64,000 nt of DNA from Geojedonia litorea (GCF_042654525.1 NZ_JBHSGP010000014.1:1302001-1366000); one strand, 5' to 3'. Positions 24,989 to 34,808 are shown, counted from the stretch's first letter. Notes: generated by a model from the letters alone, not told the origin. Program-made: numbers and translations.

Positions 24989-25720
24989 TTATTGTTTAGA
25001 TGCTGTGTAAATTGATGCCACACCAAAAGTTTGAGGCTTATTGTTGACATTTATAAACCCAATTTTACGCAAAATATTGTTCAATGCCTCACCATGAGGA
25101 AAAATTGATGCCGATTCACATAAATACGAGTATGCCGATTGGTCTTTTGAAAATAATTTTCCAATCGTTGGTAAGATGTATTTAGTGTAAAATTTATAAC
25201 CTTGTTTATAAGGTGTTTTTTCCGGAACAGAGGTTTCTAAAATCACAAATATGCCATTCGGCTTTAAAACTCTCAATATCTCGGACAGCCCTTTTTCTAG
25301 ATTTTCAAAATTTCTAACACCAAAAGCTACTGTAATCGCATCAAAAGTGTTGTCGCTAAAAGGTAAGTTTTCAGAATCTCCAACAATCATCTGTATGGTT
25401 TGGTCCAGTTGCTTGTTTGCTACTTTTTTACGCCCAACTTCCAGCATGCCTTCACTTATATCCAATCCTATAATCTCTTTAGCATTAGTTTTTGCCAAAT
25501 TAATAGCGAGGTCTCCAGTTCCAGTTGCAATATCTAAAATGTTTTCGGGTTGTGTTTTGCCAACGATTGCAACCACTTTTTTGCGCCATTTCACATCGAT
25601 CCCAAAAGAAATTACACGATTTAAACCATCGTATTCTTTTGAAATGGTATCGAACATTTTAGTGACCTGCTGCTTTTTGTTTAAATCGCTATCTTTATAT
25701 GGCGTAACTTTTATAGACAT
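24989..25720 (-). CDS. ubiE: demethylmenaquinone methyltransferase (MenG/UbiE)
   Basis: Methylates demethylmenaquinone with S-adenosylmethionine in the last step of menaquinone synthesis. 243 residues from MSIKVTPYK. The class I methyltransferase motif I is NILDIATGTGDLAINLA; the family signatures are the N-terminal MFDTISKEYDGLNRVISFGIDV (shortened) and a C-terminal YLCESASIFPHGE. A TTG five codons earlier is rejected because the -7 box TATATTTG at 25740-25733 overlaps it. Menaquinone is the acceptor of the Nqr complex encoded at 43-49 kb. Confidence 0.95.
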   Translation of the reverse strand: MSIKVTPYKDSDLNKKQQVTKMFDTISKEYDGLNRVISFGIDVKWRKKVVAIVGKTQPENILDIATGTGDLAINLAKTNAKEIIGLDISEGMLEVGRKKVANKQLDQTIQMIVGDSENLPFSDNTFDAITVAFGVRNFENLEKGLSEILRVLKPNGIFVILETSVPEKTPYKQGYKFYTKYILPTIGKLFSKDQSAYSYLCESASIFPHGEALNNILRKIGFINVNNKPQTFGVASIYTASKQ

Positions 25721-25732
25721 TGTTTTTTTTTG

Positions 25733-25740
25733 CAAATATA
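25733..25740 (-). promoter_or_regulatory. -7 promoter element of the menG-porT operon
   Basis: Minus strand TATATTTG, an exact TAnnTTTG match, 12 bases before the chosen menG ATG, implying a very short leader. Confidence 0.55.
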
Positions 25741-25819
25741 GGATATTACAGGCGTTAAAGATAATTAGAGAAACGAATTATAATCAAATGTAAACTATAA
25801 ATTTAAGCGTAAATTATAG

Positions 25820-25827
25820 TATATTTG
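25820..25827 (+). promoter_or_regulatory. -7 promoter element upstream of trkA
   Basis: Plus strand TATATTTG, an exact TAnnTTTG match, 77 bases before the trkA ATG and divergent from the menG promoter 80 bases away. Confidence 0.5.
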
Positions 25828-25904
25828 CTTGTTTTTAAATAGAAGAATAGTCGTTTCGATGGACTAAATTTTATGACTTCTTATATACTACAACAAATTA
25901 ACAG

Positions 25905-27254
25905 ATGAAAATAATTATTGCTGGAGCTGGTGAAGTAGGATTTCATTTAGCAAAATTATTGTCTTACGAATCGCAAGAAATTACCTTAATAGACATCAAT
26001 AAAGATAACTTGTCCTATGCCAATGATCATTTGGATATAAAAGTTATCAAAGGTGATGTCACTTCTATTGCCATTTTAAAAGAAGCCAGAATTAATGTGG
26101 CCGAATTGTTTATTGCGGTTACCTCTTCTGAAACAACCAATATCACAGCCTGCGTTTTGGCAAAACAACTTGGTGCTAAACGCACCATTGCCCGTATCTC
26201 CAATTCTGAATTTATCGATCAAAAGGATGAGGTTGGTTTTACGAAGTTTGGTATTGACGAATTAATTTCTCCAGAGTCTTTAGCTGCGGCCGAAATAGAA
26301 TTGCTTTTAAATCAATATGGCTTTAATGATAGTTATGAGTTTGAAGATGGCGCTTTAACCATGTTGAGTTTAAGACTGTCCAGAACTGCAACATTTGTTG
26401 ATAAAACCGTAAAAGAAGCAGCTCAAGTATTTCCTGAGTTGCATTTTGTACCCATCGCGATTCAACGATTCGGAACACAATACACTATTATTCCAAGAGG
26501 AGATACCCAATTTAAGGAAGGTGATAAAGTGGTGTTTATTACCTCAAAAGGAGGAGACGAAGAGTTGTTTGAATTGTCGGGAAAAGTGAAGACCGAATTA
26601 AAAAATATTATGATATTAGGTGGTAGTAAGATTGGTTATAAAACTACCAAAGACCTTTGTAATAGTAAATTCAACGTAAAACTAATTGAAAGCGATAGAG
26701 AAATTGCTTATGAATTGGCAGAAGAACTTCCCAATGCCTTAATTTTAAATGGTGACGGTAGAAATGTTGAACTTCTTGATGAAGAAAACATTAGCGAGAT
26801 GGACGCTTTTATTTCGGTGACTGGAAATTCTGAAACCAATATCATGTCTTGCTTGGTTGCCAAATCAAGAGGCGTTAAAAAAACAATTGCACTGGTTGAA
26901 AACATGGATTATTATCAATTATCACAGTCTATTGGTATTGATACCTTGATCAATAAAAAGTTATTGGCCGCTAACAATATTTTCAGATATATTAGAAAAG
27001 GTGAAGTAGTGGCTATGACGAAGCTTAATAACATGAATGCCGAACTATTGGAATTCGTGGTGAACTCAAAATCCAAAATTACGCTTAAGCATATTAAAGA
27101 TTTGCAATTTCCGCGTTCTGCAATTATTGGCGGTGTCATAAGAAATGGAAAGGGGATTATTCCTTTAGGTGATTTTAAAATTGAGATTGGTGATAGGGTA
27201 GTAGTCTGTTGTTTGCCACGCTCAATTACTGAAGTTGAGAAGTTTTTCTTTTAA
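25905..27254 (+). CDS. trkA: Trk system potassium uptake protein TrkA
   Basis: Cytoplasmic gating subunit of the Trk K+ channel-type transporter. 449 residues with two RCK halves. The first Rossmann domain starts IIAGAGEVGFHLAKLL (residues 4-19) and ends in a TrkA-C domain to about 225. The second starts NIMILGGSKIGYKTTKDL near residue 230, with its TrkA-C domain from about 375 to the end (ITLKHIKDLQFPRSAIIGG). NAD(H) or ATP binding gates TrkH. trkH follows 84 bases downstream on the same strand, the expected pairing. Confidence 0.96.
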   Translation: MKIIIAGAGEVGFHLAKLLSYESQEITLIDINKDNLSYANDHLDIKVIKGDVTSIAILKEARINVAELFIAVTSSETTNITACVLAKQLGAKRTIARISNSEFIDQKDEVGFTKFGIDELISPESLAAAEIELLLNQYGFNDSYEFEDGALTMLSLRLSRTATFVDKTVKEAAQVFPELHFVPIAIQRFGTQYTIIPRGDTQFKEGDKVVFITSKGGDEELFELSGKVKTELKNIMILGGSKIGYKTTKDLCNSKFNVKLIESDREIAYELAEELPNALILNGDGRNVELLDEENISEMDAFISVTGNSETNIMSCLVAKSRGVKKTIALVENMDYYQLSQSIGIDTLINKKLLAANNIFRYIRKGEVVAMTKLNNMNAELLEFVVNSKSKITLKHIKDLQFPRSAIIGGVIRNGKGIIPLGDFKIEIGDRVVVCCLPRSITEVEKFFF

Positions 27255-27338
27255 TCTTGAAAACGATTTAAGTACTGTGATCTATACTACATTCGCACAT
27301 TTTCTGTTCAACATGACTAAAATTAATACGATCACTTT

Positions 27339-28832
27339 ATGAAGCTCAATTTTAAAATAATTTTTCATTTTTTAGGACTGTTGCTTCTCTTCAATGGTGG
27401 TTTTATGCTGCTCTCTGCCCTAATTAGTCTTATTTATAAAGATGGTGTGACTTTAGAATTAGTGCTTTCTGGTGTTGCCGTACTTTTAATAGGTCTTTTT
27501 GTGATGGTCAGCACAAAAAATCACACTAAGGAAATGAATAAACGCGAAGGTTATATTGTGGTAGCCTTTGGATGGATCATTATGGCCTTGTCAGGTGCAT
27601 TACCTTATCTGCTTACTGGGGTTATTCCCAACTTTACTAGTGCGTTTTTTGAAACCATGTCTGGTTATACTACCACTGGAGCAACTATTTTAAATGACAT
27701 TGAAGCTGTGCCAAAAGGCGTGCTGTTCTGGAGAAGTATGACGCATTGGATTGGTGGTATGGGTATTATAGTTTTAGCGATTGCTATTTTGCCTTTACTT
27801 GGGATTGGTGGCATGCAGCTATTTGCTGCAGAAGCTCCGGGACCTAATGCCGATAAGTTACATCCTAGAATTACCGATACAGCAAAACGTTTATGGTTGA
27901 TTTACTTTGGTTATACGGCTGCTGAAACCATACTGTTACAAGTTGCAGGGATGTCTTTTTTCGATGCGATTAACCATTCTATGAGCACGCTTTCTACCGG
28001 AGGATTCTCGACTAAAAATGCCAGTTTAGCACATTGGAATGGTCAACCTATTATCCAATACATTGTGATGCTGTTTATGTTTTTGGCAGGTACCAATTTT
28101 GTGTTGAGTTATTTTGCTTTTAAGGGTAGAATTCAAAAGATTATAAAAGACGAAGAGTTTAAACTCTATGTAAAATTCATTGCCATTTTTACCATAATTT
28201 GTGCTTTGATCATTTATTTTAGAGCTGATTTATCACTCTCGAGCATTGATCATCCTATGGTTTGGGGTCAGGCCGAAAGCGCTATTAGGCATGCGCTTTT
28301 TCAGGTGTTAACGGTGATTACTACAACGGGTTTTATAACTGCTGACTATACACTTTGGACACCTTTTTTAGTAGTGTTTTTCTTCGGACTGATGTTTCTT
28401 GGTGGTTCTGCAGGTAGCACCGCCGGTGGTGTGAAAGTAGTAAGGCATTTAATTTTAATTAAAAACGGATTTTTAGAGTTTAAAAGAGCGCTGCATCCCA
28501 ATGCTATTTTACCGGTTCGTTATAATACCAAATCAGTTTCTGGGGATATCGTATTTAATATTCTTGCCTTCTTTATTTTATACATGCTTTCTTTTATTGT
28601 GGGCGCATTGGTGTTTTCCATGTTTCAAATAGATTTTCAGTCCGCAATTGGTTTGTCGGCCTCAAGTCTGGGTAACGTTGGTCCTGCCTTGGGAAGTTTT
28701 GGACCTGTTAACAATTATGCGGCTTTACCATTATTGGCGCAATGGTGGGCGTCGTTTTTAATGCTCATTGGTAGATTGGAATTGTTCACTGTATTGATTT
28801 TATTAACTCCTTTCTTCTGGAGAAATCGCTAG
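27339..28832 (+). CDS. trkH: Trk-type potassium transporter membrane subunit TrkH
   Basis: Pore-forming subunit of K+ uptake. 497 residues, about ten membrane helices with four pore-loop repeats. Selectivity-filter-like segments are visible: SGYTTTGAT near residue 107, STLSTGGFST near 218, TVITTTGFIT near 327, and ASSLGNVGPALG near 445. The GGSAGSTAGGVKVVR segment near 355 resembles the intramembrane loop between repeats. It works with the TrkA encoded just upstream. Confidence 0.96.
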   Translation: MKLNFKIIFHFLGLLLLFNGGFMLLSALISLIYKDGVTLELVLSGVAVLLIGLFVMVSTKNHTKEMNKREGYIVVAFGWIIMALSGALPYLLTGVIPNFTSAFFETMSGYTTTGATILNDIEAVPKGVLFWRSMTHWIGGMGIIVLAIAILPLLGIGGMQLFAAEAPGPNADKLHPRITDTAKRLWLIYFGYTAAETILLQVAGMSFFDAINHSMSTLSTGGFSTKNASLAHWNGQPIIQYIVMLFMFLAGTNFVLSYFAFKGRIQKIIKDEEFKLYVKFIAIFTIICALIIYFRADLSLSSIDHPMVWGQAESAIRHALFQVLTVITTTGFITADYTLWTPFLVVFFFGLMFLGGSAGSTAGGVKVVRHLILIKNGFLEFKRALHPNAILPVRYNTKSVSGDIVFNILAFFILYMLSFIVGALVFSMFQIDFQSAIGLSASSLGNVGPALGSFGPVNNYAALPLLAQWWASFLMLIGRLELFTVLILLTPFFWRNR

Positions 28833-28935
28833 AGTATTGATATTTAAGGGTTAGTGTCTAGGCTCAAAAAGGTAGTTGTGTAACAAAACGATACAATTCT
28901 CGTCTTATTAGTACAATCAATCAAAATCAATCATT

Positions 28936-29190
28936 ATGTCACTTGCAAAATCCAACCAATTAGATGTTGTACCTCAAAGCACTTTAGAAGTCGTACATCG
29001 TAAACCCATAGGTTTATTAAACTCCAATTATCAAAACGTAGTCAATACAACTTTAAAGAGCAGATCTTTAGATAGCTTATATGGTATCAGACAGCGTATT
29101 AAAGTAAATCAGTATATCACGCCATCCATGGCAGGCGCTGTTTTAAAATTGGCGCTATTCATGACTGCGCTTTGGTATATGTTTTCTTAA
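28936..29190 (+). CDS. small membrane-anchored protein of unknown function
   Basis: An 84-residue protein: a polar N-terminal 62 residues followed by one C-terminal membrane helix (about 63-83, AGAVLKLALFMTALWYMF), i.e. a tail-anchored layout with the soluble part in the cytoplasm. No family recognised. It is a free-standing gene about 100 bases after trkH, ended by a terminator. Being beside trkAH it could be co-regulated with potassium uptake, but nothing shows this directly. Confidence 0.55.
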   Translation: MSLAKSNQLDVVPQSTLEVVHRKPIGLLNSNYQNVVNTTLKSRSLDSLYGIRQRIKVNQYITPSMAGAVLKLALFMTALWYMFS

Positions 29191-29203
29191 GGAAATAAAA
29201 TAA

Positions 29204-29228
29204 AAAAGCCACTAAACTAGTGGCTTTT
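29204..29228. terminator. bidirectional terminator
   Basis: An 11-bp stem (AAAAGCCACTA / TAGTGGCTTTT) with loop AAC and A/T flanks, placed between the small tail-anchored gene and the convergent aminotransferase gene. Confidence 0.8.
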
Positions 29229-29252
29229 CATGTTATTTAATCTTTTAGTGCC

Positions 29253-30440
29253 TTAATTTAAAGCTTCCTTTATGCGTCTTAAAGCTTCAATAATTTGTTC
29301 CTGTGAAGCTGCATATGAGATTCTAATACAGTTATCATCACCAAAATCTTCTCCCGAAACGGTGGCTACATGGGCTTCTTCTAATAAGTATAATGAAAAG
29401 TCAGCTGCACTATTAATAGTTTTGCCTTTTAAGGTCTTTCCAAAATAGTAGGACACATCGGGGAATACATAAAACGCCCCTTCAGGAATATTGGTTTTAA
29501 TACCTTGAATATCGTTTAACAAGCTTAAAATCAAATCTCTTCTGGTTTTAAACTGATCTACCATATACTGCACGCGTGATGGAGATTCTGTCAAGGCTGT
29601 GATTACTGCACGTTGTGCAATACTATTGGCACCAGAAGTAATTTGTCCTTGCATTTTCGTACAAGCCTTGGCAATCCATTCTGGAGCGCCAATATATCCA
29701 ATTCGCCATCCCGTCATAGCGAATGCCTTGGCAACACCATTTACGGTTATGGTACGATCATACATGCTTGGAATGGCCGCAAAACTAAAGTTTTTGGTAC
29801 CATAACTAATATGCTCATAAATTTCGTCAGAAAGCACAAAAATTTGTGGGTGCTTTTCTAATACTTCGGCTAATGCTCTATATTCAGATTCTGAATAGAT
29901 ACTTCCGCTAGGGTTATTTGGTGAATTAAAAAACACCATTTTTGTTTTAGGGGTAATAGCTGCCTCCAGCTGTTGCGGTGTGATCTTAAAATCGGTTTCT
30001 ATAGTTGACGGAATTTCTTTAAAACTCGCTTCACATAGTATGGCCAATGCCGAATAGCTTACCCAGTACGGCGCTGGTAATAAAACTTCATCACCTGGAT
30101 TCAATAACACTTGACACACATTGGCAATAGATTGTTTGGCACCTGTAGAAACCACAACCTGACTAGGTTTGTAATCTAATCCATTATCACGTTTAAATTT
30201 TAAGCAAATGGCATCTTTTAGTTCGCCATAACCGTCAACAGGGGTATATGAACTATAATTGTCATTTATAGCCTGAATCGCGGCTTCTTTGATGAAATCG
30301 GGTGTGTTAAAGTCGGGCTCGCCCAAACTTAATCCAATAATGTCTACGCCTTGCTGTCTAAGTTCTCTGGCTTTGGCTGCCATAGCCAATGTTGCAGAGG
30401 TTGGAAGGCTCTTAATTCTGTCAGAAAGATGGTGGTTCAT
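29253..30440 (-). CDS. class I pyridoxal-phosphate aminotransferase (aspartate-type)
   Basis: A 395-residue fold-type I aminotransferase. The PLP lysine is K238 in VNGVAKAFAMTGWRIGY; other signatures are FFNSPNNPSGS (173-181), LSDEIYEHISYG (204-214), and a C-terminal substrate Arg in CIRISYAAS. It is closest to thermophile-type aspartate or aspartate/prephenate aminotransferases, exchanging amino groups between aspartate (or similar) and 2-oxoglutarate. The exact substrate cannot be settled by eye. It lies 15 bases after the desaturase gene on the same strand, so it may share its transcript. Confidence 0.9.
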   Translation of the reverse strand: MNHHLSDRIKSLPTSATLAMAAKARELRQQGVDIIGLSLGEPDFNTPDFIKEAAIQAINDNYSSYTPVDGYGELKDAICLKFKRDNGLDYKPSQVVVSTGAKQSIANVCQVLLNPGDEVLLPAPYWVSYSALAILCEASFKEIPSTIETDFKITPQQLEAAITPKTKMVFFNSPNNPSGSIYSESEYRALAEVLEKHPQIFVLSDEIYEHISYGTKNFSFAAIPSMYDRTITVNGVAKAFAMTGWRIGYIGAPEWIAKACTKMQGQITSGANSIAQRAVITALTESPSRVQYMVDQFKTRRDLILSLLNDIQGIKTNIPEGAFYVFPDVSYYFGKTLKGKTINSAADFSLYLLEEAHVATVSGEDFGDDNCIRISYAASQEQIIEALRRIKEALN

Positions 30441-30455
30441 TTAAAAATACAAATA

Positions 30456-31559
30456 TTAGGCTTGTTGTAAGGCTGGTTTCATTCCCATTTCTTTTAAGTA
30501 TCTAAAATGAGCAATAATCGCTTTACGGGTTGTTTTATATTCTTTATAAGGTAAGTTAAATTCTTTTGCAGTTTCTCTTACTATTTTTGAAATCTTGGTA
30601 TAATGCACATGGCTTATATGTGGAAATATATGGTGCTCTACCTGATGGTTTAGTCCGCCAGTGAACCAATTGATAATTCTGTTTTTTGTTCCAAAATTAA
30701 CTGTAGTTTGAAGTTGATGGATGGCCCATGTGTTTTTCATAGTGCCATTTTCTTCAGGAAGTGGCATATCGGCTTCATCCATGACGTGTGCCAATTGAAA
30801 AATTACACTTAAAATCAACCCTGCAACATAGTGCATAATAAAAAAGCCAATTAAAACTTTCCACCACGCAATATCAGTTAATACTAAAGGAAGTACAATC
30901 CAAATGGCAACATAAATAAGTTTTGAAATCACTAATTTACTCCATTCGGTCGCGGGGTTTGGAAATTTACCGTAGGATAATCTGCGTTTTAAATAACGAC
31001 GCATTTGCTGAAAATCAGTAGTAATGGCCCAGTTGATTGTTAATAATCCATAAAGTAAAATGGAATAATAATGTTGAAATTTATGGTGTTTACGCCACTC
31101 GGCATGCTGTGAAAAACGTAAAATGCGGCCTGCCTCTAAATCTTCATCATGCCCATGAATATTAGTATACGTATGGTGCAACACATTGTGTTGAACTTTC
31201 CAGTTATATACATTTCCTGCTAAAATATAAATGCTGCTCCCCATTAATCGGTTAATCCATTCTTTGTTTGAAAATGAACCATGATTACCATCATGCATCA
31301 CATTCATACCTACACCTGCCATTCCAATACCCATAACAACAGTTAAAAGTAACTGTGCCCATCCTGGAATATCCAAAGTTAGTAGTAAAAAGTATGGTGA
31401 TAAGAACAAACTGAACATCACTATGGTCTTTACCCATATTTTCCAGTTGCCGGTACGCTTTATATTATTGTCTTTGAAATAATCATTAACGCGTTTGTTT
31501 AATGTACGAAAGAATTTCGCTGAATCTGCTCTGGAAAATGATAATGCTTGTTGTGTCAT
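30456..31559 (-). CDS. membrane fatty acid desaturase (acyl-CoA/acyl-lipid type)
   Basis: A 367-residue di-iron membrane desaturase. Three His boxes are present: HDGNH (89-93), HNVLHHTYTN (124-133), and NHQVEHHIFPH near residue 310. The Gln-x-x-His-His form of the third box (here QVEHH) is typical of front-end delta-5/6-type desaturases, although no cytochrome b5 domain is fused. Four membrane helices sit between the boxes. It introduces a double bond into fatty acyl chains and adjusts membrane fluidity; the position is not predictable here. An exact -7 box lies 55 bases upstream. Confidence 0.9.
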   Translation of the reverse strand: MTQQALSFSRADSAKFFRTLNKRVNDYFKDNNIKRTGNWKIWVKTIVMFSLFLSPYFLLLTLDIPGWAQLLLTVVMGIGMAGVGMNVMHDGNHGSFSNKEWINRLMGSSIYILAGNVYNWKVQHNVLHHTYTNIHGHDEDLEAGRILRFSQHAEWRKHHKFQHYYSILLYGLLTINWAITTDFQQMRRYLKRRLSYGKFPNPATEWSKLVISKLIYVAIWIVLPLVLTDIAWWKVLIGFFIMHYVAGLILSVIFQLAHVMDEADMPLPEENGTMKNTWAIHQLQTTVNFGTKNRIINWFTGGLNHQVEHHIFPHISHVHYTKISKIVRETAKEFNLPYKEYKTTRKAIIAHFRYLKEMGMKPALQQA

Positions 31560-31614
31560 TGCTATTAATTTTTATCATAACGAATAAATTTAAGCATTAT
31601 GATAATTAATGCGG

Positions 31615-31622
31615 CAAATATA
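31615..31622 (-). promoter_or_regulatory. -7 promoter element of the desaturase gene
   Basis: Minus strand TATATTTG, an exact TAnnTTTG match, about 55 bases upstream of the desaturase ATG. Confidence 0.5.
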
Positions 31623-31680
31623 ATTAATAAAAGCTGGGCGAATGGTAATAATATGCTAAAAATATCCACATAAAAATGTC

Positions 31681-31688
31681 TATTTTTG
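31681..31688 (+). promoter_or_regulatory. -7 promoter element of rsmG
   Basis: Plus strand TATTTTTG fits TAnnTTTG, 17 bases before the ATG at 31706. It lies downstream of the ATG at 31676, which rules out that longer start. Confidence 0.5.
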
Positions 31689-31705
31689 TTGAAAATTTAG
31701 CATTC

Positions 31706-32335
31706 ATGGAGCTGATACAGCGATATTTCCCCGAATTAACAGAGACACAAATAGCACAATTCAGTAAGTTAGAGACCCTTTATCAAGACTGGAATCTAAA
31801 AATAAATGTAGTCTCACGCAAAGATATTGACGAACTCTATTTAAGGCATGTACTGCATTCTTTAGGCATTGCTAAAGTGCAGTCGTTTTTGCCAGATTCA
31901 AAGTTATTAGATGTTGGAACAGGAGGCGGATTTCCCGGTATACCTTTAGCCATCATGTTTCCAGATAGTCAATTTCATTTGGTGGATAGTATTGCCAAAA
32001 AGATTAAGGTCGTTGATGAGGTTGTTACTGGATTAGGTCTTACTAATGTGAAAACTTCACATAGTAGGGTGGAGGACATCAATGGGCAATTCGATTTTAT
32101 TGTGAGTCGTGCTGTGGCAGTCATGCCCACTTTTGTACATTGGGTGAAAGGAAAAATCGCCAAAACTCAACGTCATGAACTCAAAAATGGGATATTATAC
32201 TTAAAAGGTGGCGATTTGACTGAAGAACTTCAAACTTATCAAACAGCCACGATTTACAACTTAAGCGACATCTATAAAGAAGACTTTTTTGAAACTAAAA
32301 AAGTGGTGCATCTACCTTTAAAATACAGGGGTTAA
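31706..32335 (+). CDS. rsmG: 16S rRNA (guanine527-N7)-methyltransferase
   Basis: Methylates G527 of 16S rRNA; loss gives low-level streptomycin resistance in other bacteria. 209 residues from MELIQRYFPEL, the usual family length. Motif I is KLLDVGTGGGFPGIPLAI, preceded by LYLRHVLHSL; IVSRAVA is the conserved motif IV region. The earlier in-frame ATG at 31676 adds ten atypical residues and lies upstream of a -7 box, so it is rejected. It converges on the hydrolase gene with 15 bases between and no clear terminator. Confidence 0.95.
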   Translation: MELIQRYFPELTETQIAQFSKLETLYQDWNLKINVVSRKDIDELYLRHVLHSLGIAKVQSFLPDSKLLDVGTGGGFPGIPLAIMFPDSQFHLVDSIAKKIKVVDEVVTGLGLTNVKTSHSRVEDINGQFDFIVSRAVAVMPTFVHWVKGKIAKTQRHELKNGILYLKGGDLTEELQTYQTATIYNLSDIYKEDFFETKKVVHLPLKYRG

Positions 32336-32350
32336 TATATGTACTTTACA

Positions 32351-34741
32351 TTAAAAAGCTTTCATAAAGCCAATAGCGTCTATCATTACAACTCCTTTTT
32401 TGGTTTTATCAAACACAAATTCCAATTGTTGAATGCTGGTAATATCAAAATCCGGCTGCAAGGATTTTAGTTCTTCTAATGGGAAATAAAAGGTTTGAAA
32501 CACTTTTTCAGATTCTTTTTCATCGGTAAGAAATCCTGTTTTTTCTAATATTACTTCAATCTCGCGTTGCAAAGCTGAAAATTTACTTAAGGGAAATGAA
32601 ACGGTTAATCCCGTTGAATCCTTCAGCTTAATAGTGAAATCGATAGGTGGTAAGGCCTCATCATCTTCATTTTCATCGTCGTCTTCGGTATCTTCTTCAT
32701 CCTCCTCTTCTTCAACAGTGCTTTCGGATTCGTTATTTTGATTGGAAGAGTTCTCGTTATTAGTGTTGTTCACCCATTTTCCTTTGGTTTTAGGGTTGGA
32801 GGATTCTGTCGATTCCGCCATTGAAAACACAAGCACCGAAGTGGAATCAACTTTTGTAGCCCGAAAACGAATGCTATAACTAGCTACTAAAGAGTCTTCA
32901 ATTGGTTCATCGAATTCTCCTTCATCATCATCTAGATCGTAGTCCCAGCCTACCACCACAGCTCTACTTCCTTTTTGCTGCCATTTAAGGTTAATCTCTT
33001 CCTCACGCCAAACCGTTAGATTGTTAGTGCTGATGCCTTTACTTTTGTCCGTAATGGTTGTGACATCAAAATCTTCATCATATCCTGCAAGCGCTTTAAA
33101 AGTCGAATCTTCAAATTGATTTAAATAAATGGTATTGGGTAGCCAATCCTTGCCTTTTCGTGCATCGACAAAAAGCGGCAGGTATTCTCGTTTGTTGTTC
33201 AAACTAATATCCAAAAACGAACTGATATATACTTTTGCAATGTGCTGTTGCTCTTCAGCCGTAAGCAATTGTTTGAGATTCAACTGACCGGTAAATGGAT
33301 TGCTGGTATCATTATTTCCCCAGCTGGTATTAAACTGCCCGTGATTGGCACCATAAATGTATAAACCCGCCTTAAAATGGTAAAGGCTGTCCTTGAACGT
33401 AACGCGTTCAAATTGTTGTGAACCCATATACGAACTCACATCGGCGTCGTGCGCACCATGGATAACAAAATAATCGACATCCTCAAATTTGGTTCTAGAA
33501 TCTCCAGGTTCATATTGCCCGTCTACAGGGGCTATAGCAATAACAGATTTGATATTGAAATTATAATCAAATTTAACTGAAGCATCGTCTGGATAATAAG
33601 GCAATTTATTGAACATGGCGGCATGCGCCACGGCTTCACCTCCTCTGGAATGCCCGATAATAGCCAATTTAGTAGTGTCCACTTTGTTGTTGAAGATATG
33701 ACCTTTTGTTTTGTTCCATTGGTGCCATTGCTTAAAGTGCTCAAGCAATAACCAACCACGGGCATCATTTTCTTTTTCAAGACCGCCAAAAATATCGGTC
33801 CATGAGCCATTGATAAAATTTTGATCTACAGAAGCCAGAATAATGCCCCGAGAAGCCAATAATTCGCCCAAGTAATCATAACCAGGATCTGAATAGTCTT
33901 GCATACCATGGTTGCCATGCACTACTAATACTAAAGGAAACGGCCCATCACCATCAGGATACCACACTCGTGCATTGATAGGTAAAGATTTAGAATCGAA
34001 ACCCCAGTAGTTTTCACGCCACCAACCACTAAAGCCTTCCCAATTATCCAGAAATGCCAAACCGTTTACAGAATCGGTTTTAAAGGTAACCGCTTCGCCA
34101 TATTCTGGACGATGTTTATCCTTACCACTGCCGTAAGTCAAGGTTTTAACCTTATATGGACCTTGCTCTGCGGGAGACTCGGTTTTGAGATGTACAATTT
34201 TGGGGTTGTTGTATAAGGCCGCATTTTCTATTGGGTCGACTTCAAATCCGGAAGGAATATATAAAGCTATAATGGTGATAGTACCTCCTAAACCAATGAT
34301 GAGACCTGCAAAAACCAGCACTTTTTTGATTGGGCTTAAGTTGTTTAACCCTGTTTTTTTTAATGAAAAAATTGTAGCACCAAGCAATGCCGTGATGACT
34401 GCAATACCTATGGCGAGTAGCCAGCCAAAACTTATCAAACACAATAAGGGCAAACAGATAAAGAGCGCTAATTTCAATACTCTTGGTAAGTTATTGATTT
34501 TGTTAAGCACTTTTACTGTCAATAGTGCTAATAGAATGGTAAGCAAGGCCATGACCAAGCCAAAGGCGAGTACCCAACCATCTTTAATATTGATGGTCAT
34601 GAGCAAGGTAAAGGTTAACCATAAAATGGCTGTAACTATGAATAGGCCTATAGCTGCCCCTTTTATGGCATTTGCTCCAGGTGTAATACGATGTATTTGG
34701 CGTTTGAGCCAGTTAAGGAGTTGTTGGTATTTAGTTTTCAT
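32351..34741 (-). CDS. membrane-anchored alpha/beta hydrolase with acidic insert
   Basis: A 796-residue protein. Residues about 28-162 hold four to five membrane helices. Residues about 200-530 form an alpha/beta hydrolase similar to chlorophyllase/PET-hydrolase-type esterases: oxyanion strand LVLVVHGNHG, nucleophile Ser365 in GHSRGG, and a late His in YGANHGQFN. A C-terminal beta-rich domain (about 600-796) is interrupted near residues 670-720 by an Asn/Ser/Glu/Asp-rich low-complexity stretch. This combination of membrane domain and hydrolase is not one I can name; the substrate (lipid or ester) is unknown. A single gene, with no obvious operon partners. Confidence 0.7.
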   Translation of the reverse strand: MKTKYQQLLNWLKRQIHRITPGANAIKGAAIGLFIVTAILWLTFTLLMTINIKDGWVLAFGLVMALLTILLALLTVKVLNKINNLPRVLKLALFICLPLLCLISFGWLLAIGIAVITALLGATIFSLKKTGLNNLSPIKKVLVFAGLIIGLGGTITIIALYIPSGFEVDPIENAALYNNPKIVHLKTESPAEQGPYKVKTLTYGSGKDKHRPEYGEAVTFKTDSVNGLAFLDNWEGFSGWWRENYWGFDSKSLPINARVWYPDGDGPFPLVLVVHGNHGMQDYSDPGYDYLGELLASRGIILASVDQNFINGSWTDIFGGLEKENDARGWLLLEHFKQWHQWNKTKGHIFNNKVDTTKLAIIGHSRGGEAVAHAAMFNKLPYYPDDASVKFDYNFNIKSVIAIAPVDGQYEPGDSRTKFEDVDYFVIHGAHDADVSSYMGSQQFERVTFKDSLYHFKAGLYIYGANHGQFNTSWGNNDTSNPFTGQLNLKQLLTAEEQQHIAKVYISSFLDISLNNKREYLPLFVDARKGKDWLPNTIYLNQFEDSTFKALAGYDEDFDVTTITDKSKGISTNNLTVWREEEINLKWQQKGSRAVVVGWDYDLDDDEGEFDEPIEDSLVASYSIRFRATKVDSTSVLVFSMAESTESSNPKTKGKWVNNTNNENSSNQNNESESTVEEEEDEEDTEDDDENEDDEALPPIDFTIKLKDSTGLTVSFPLSKFSALQREIEVILEKTGFLTDEKESEKVFQTFYFPLEELKSLQPDFDITSIQQLEFVFDKTKKGVVMIDAIGFMKAF

Positions 34742-34808
34742 GTTTGGTTGGTTAAACTACGGTAACGACATACCAAGATACTAAAAATGTGCATGTATCC
34801 TATGGAAT

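Noticed and set aside
24988..25050. Upstream ATG of porT at 25050
   Set aside because: It lies inside menG and adds 21 residues before an excellent signal peptide.
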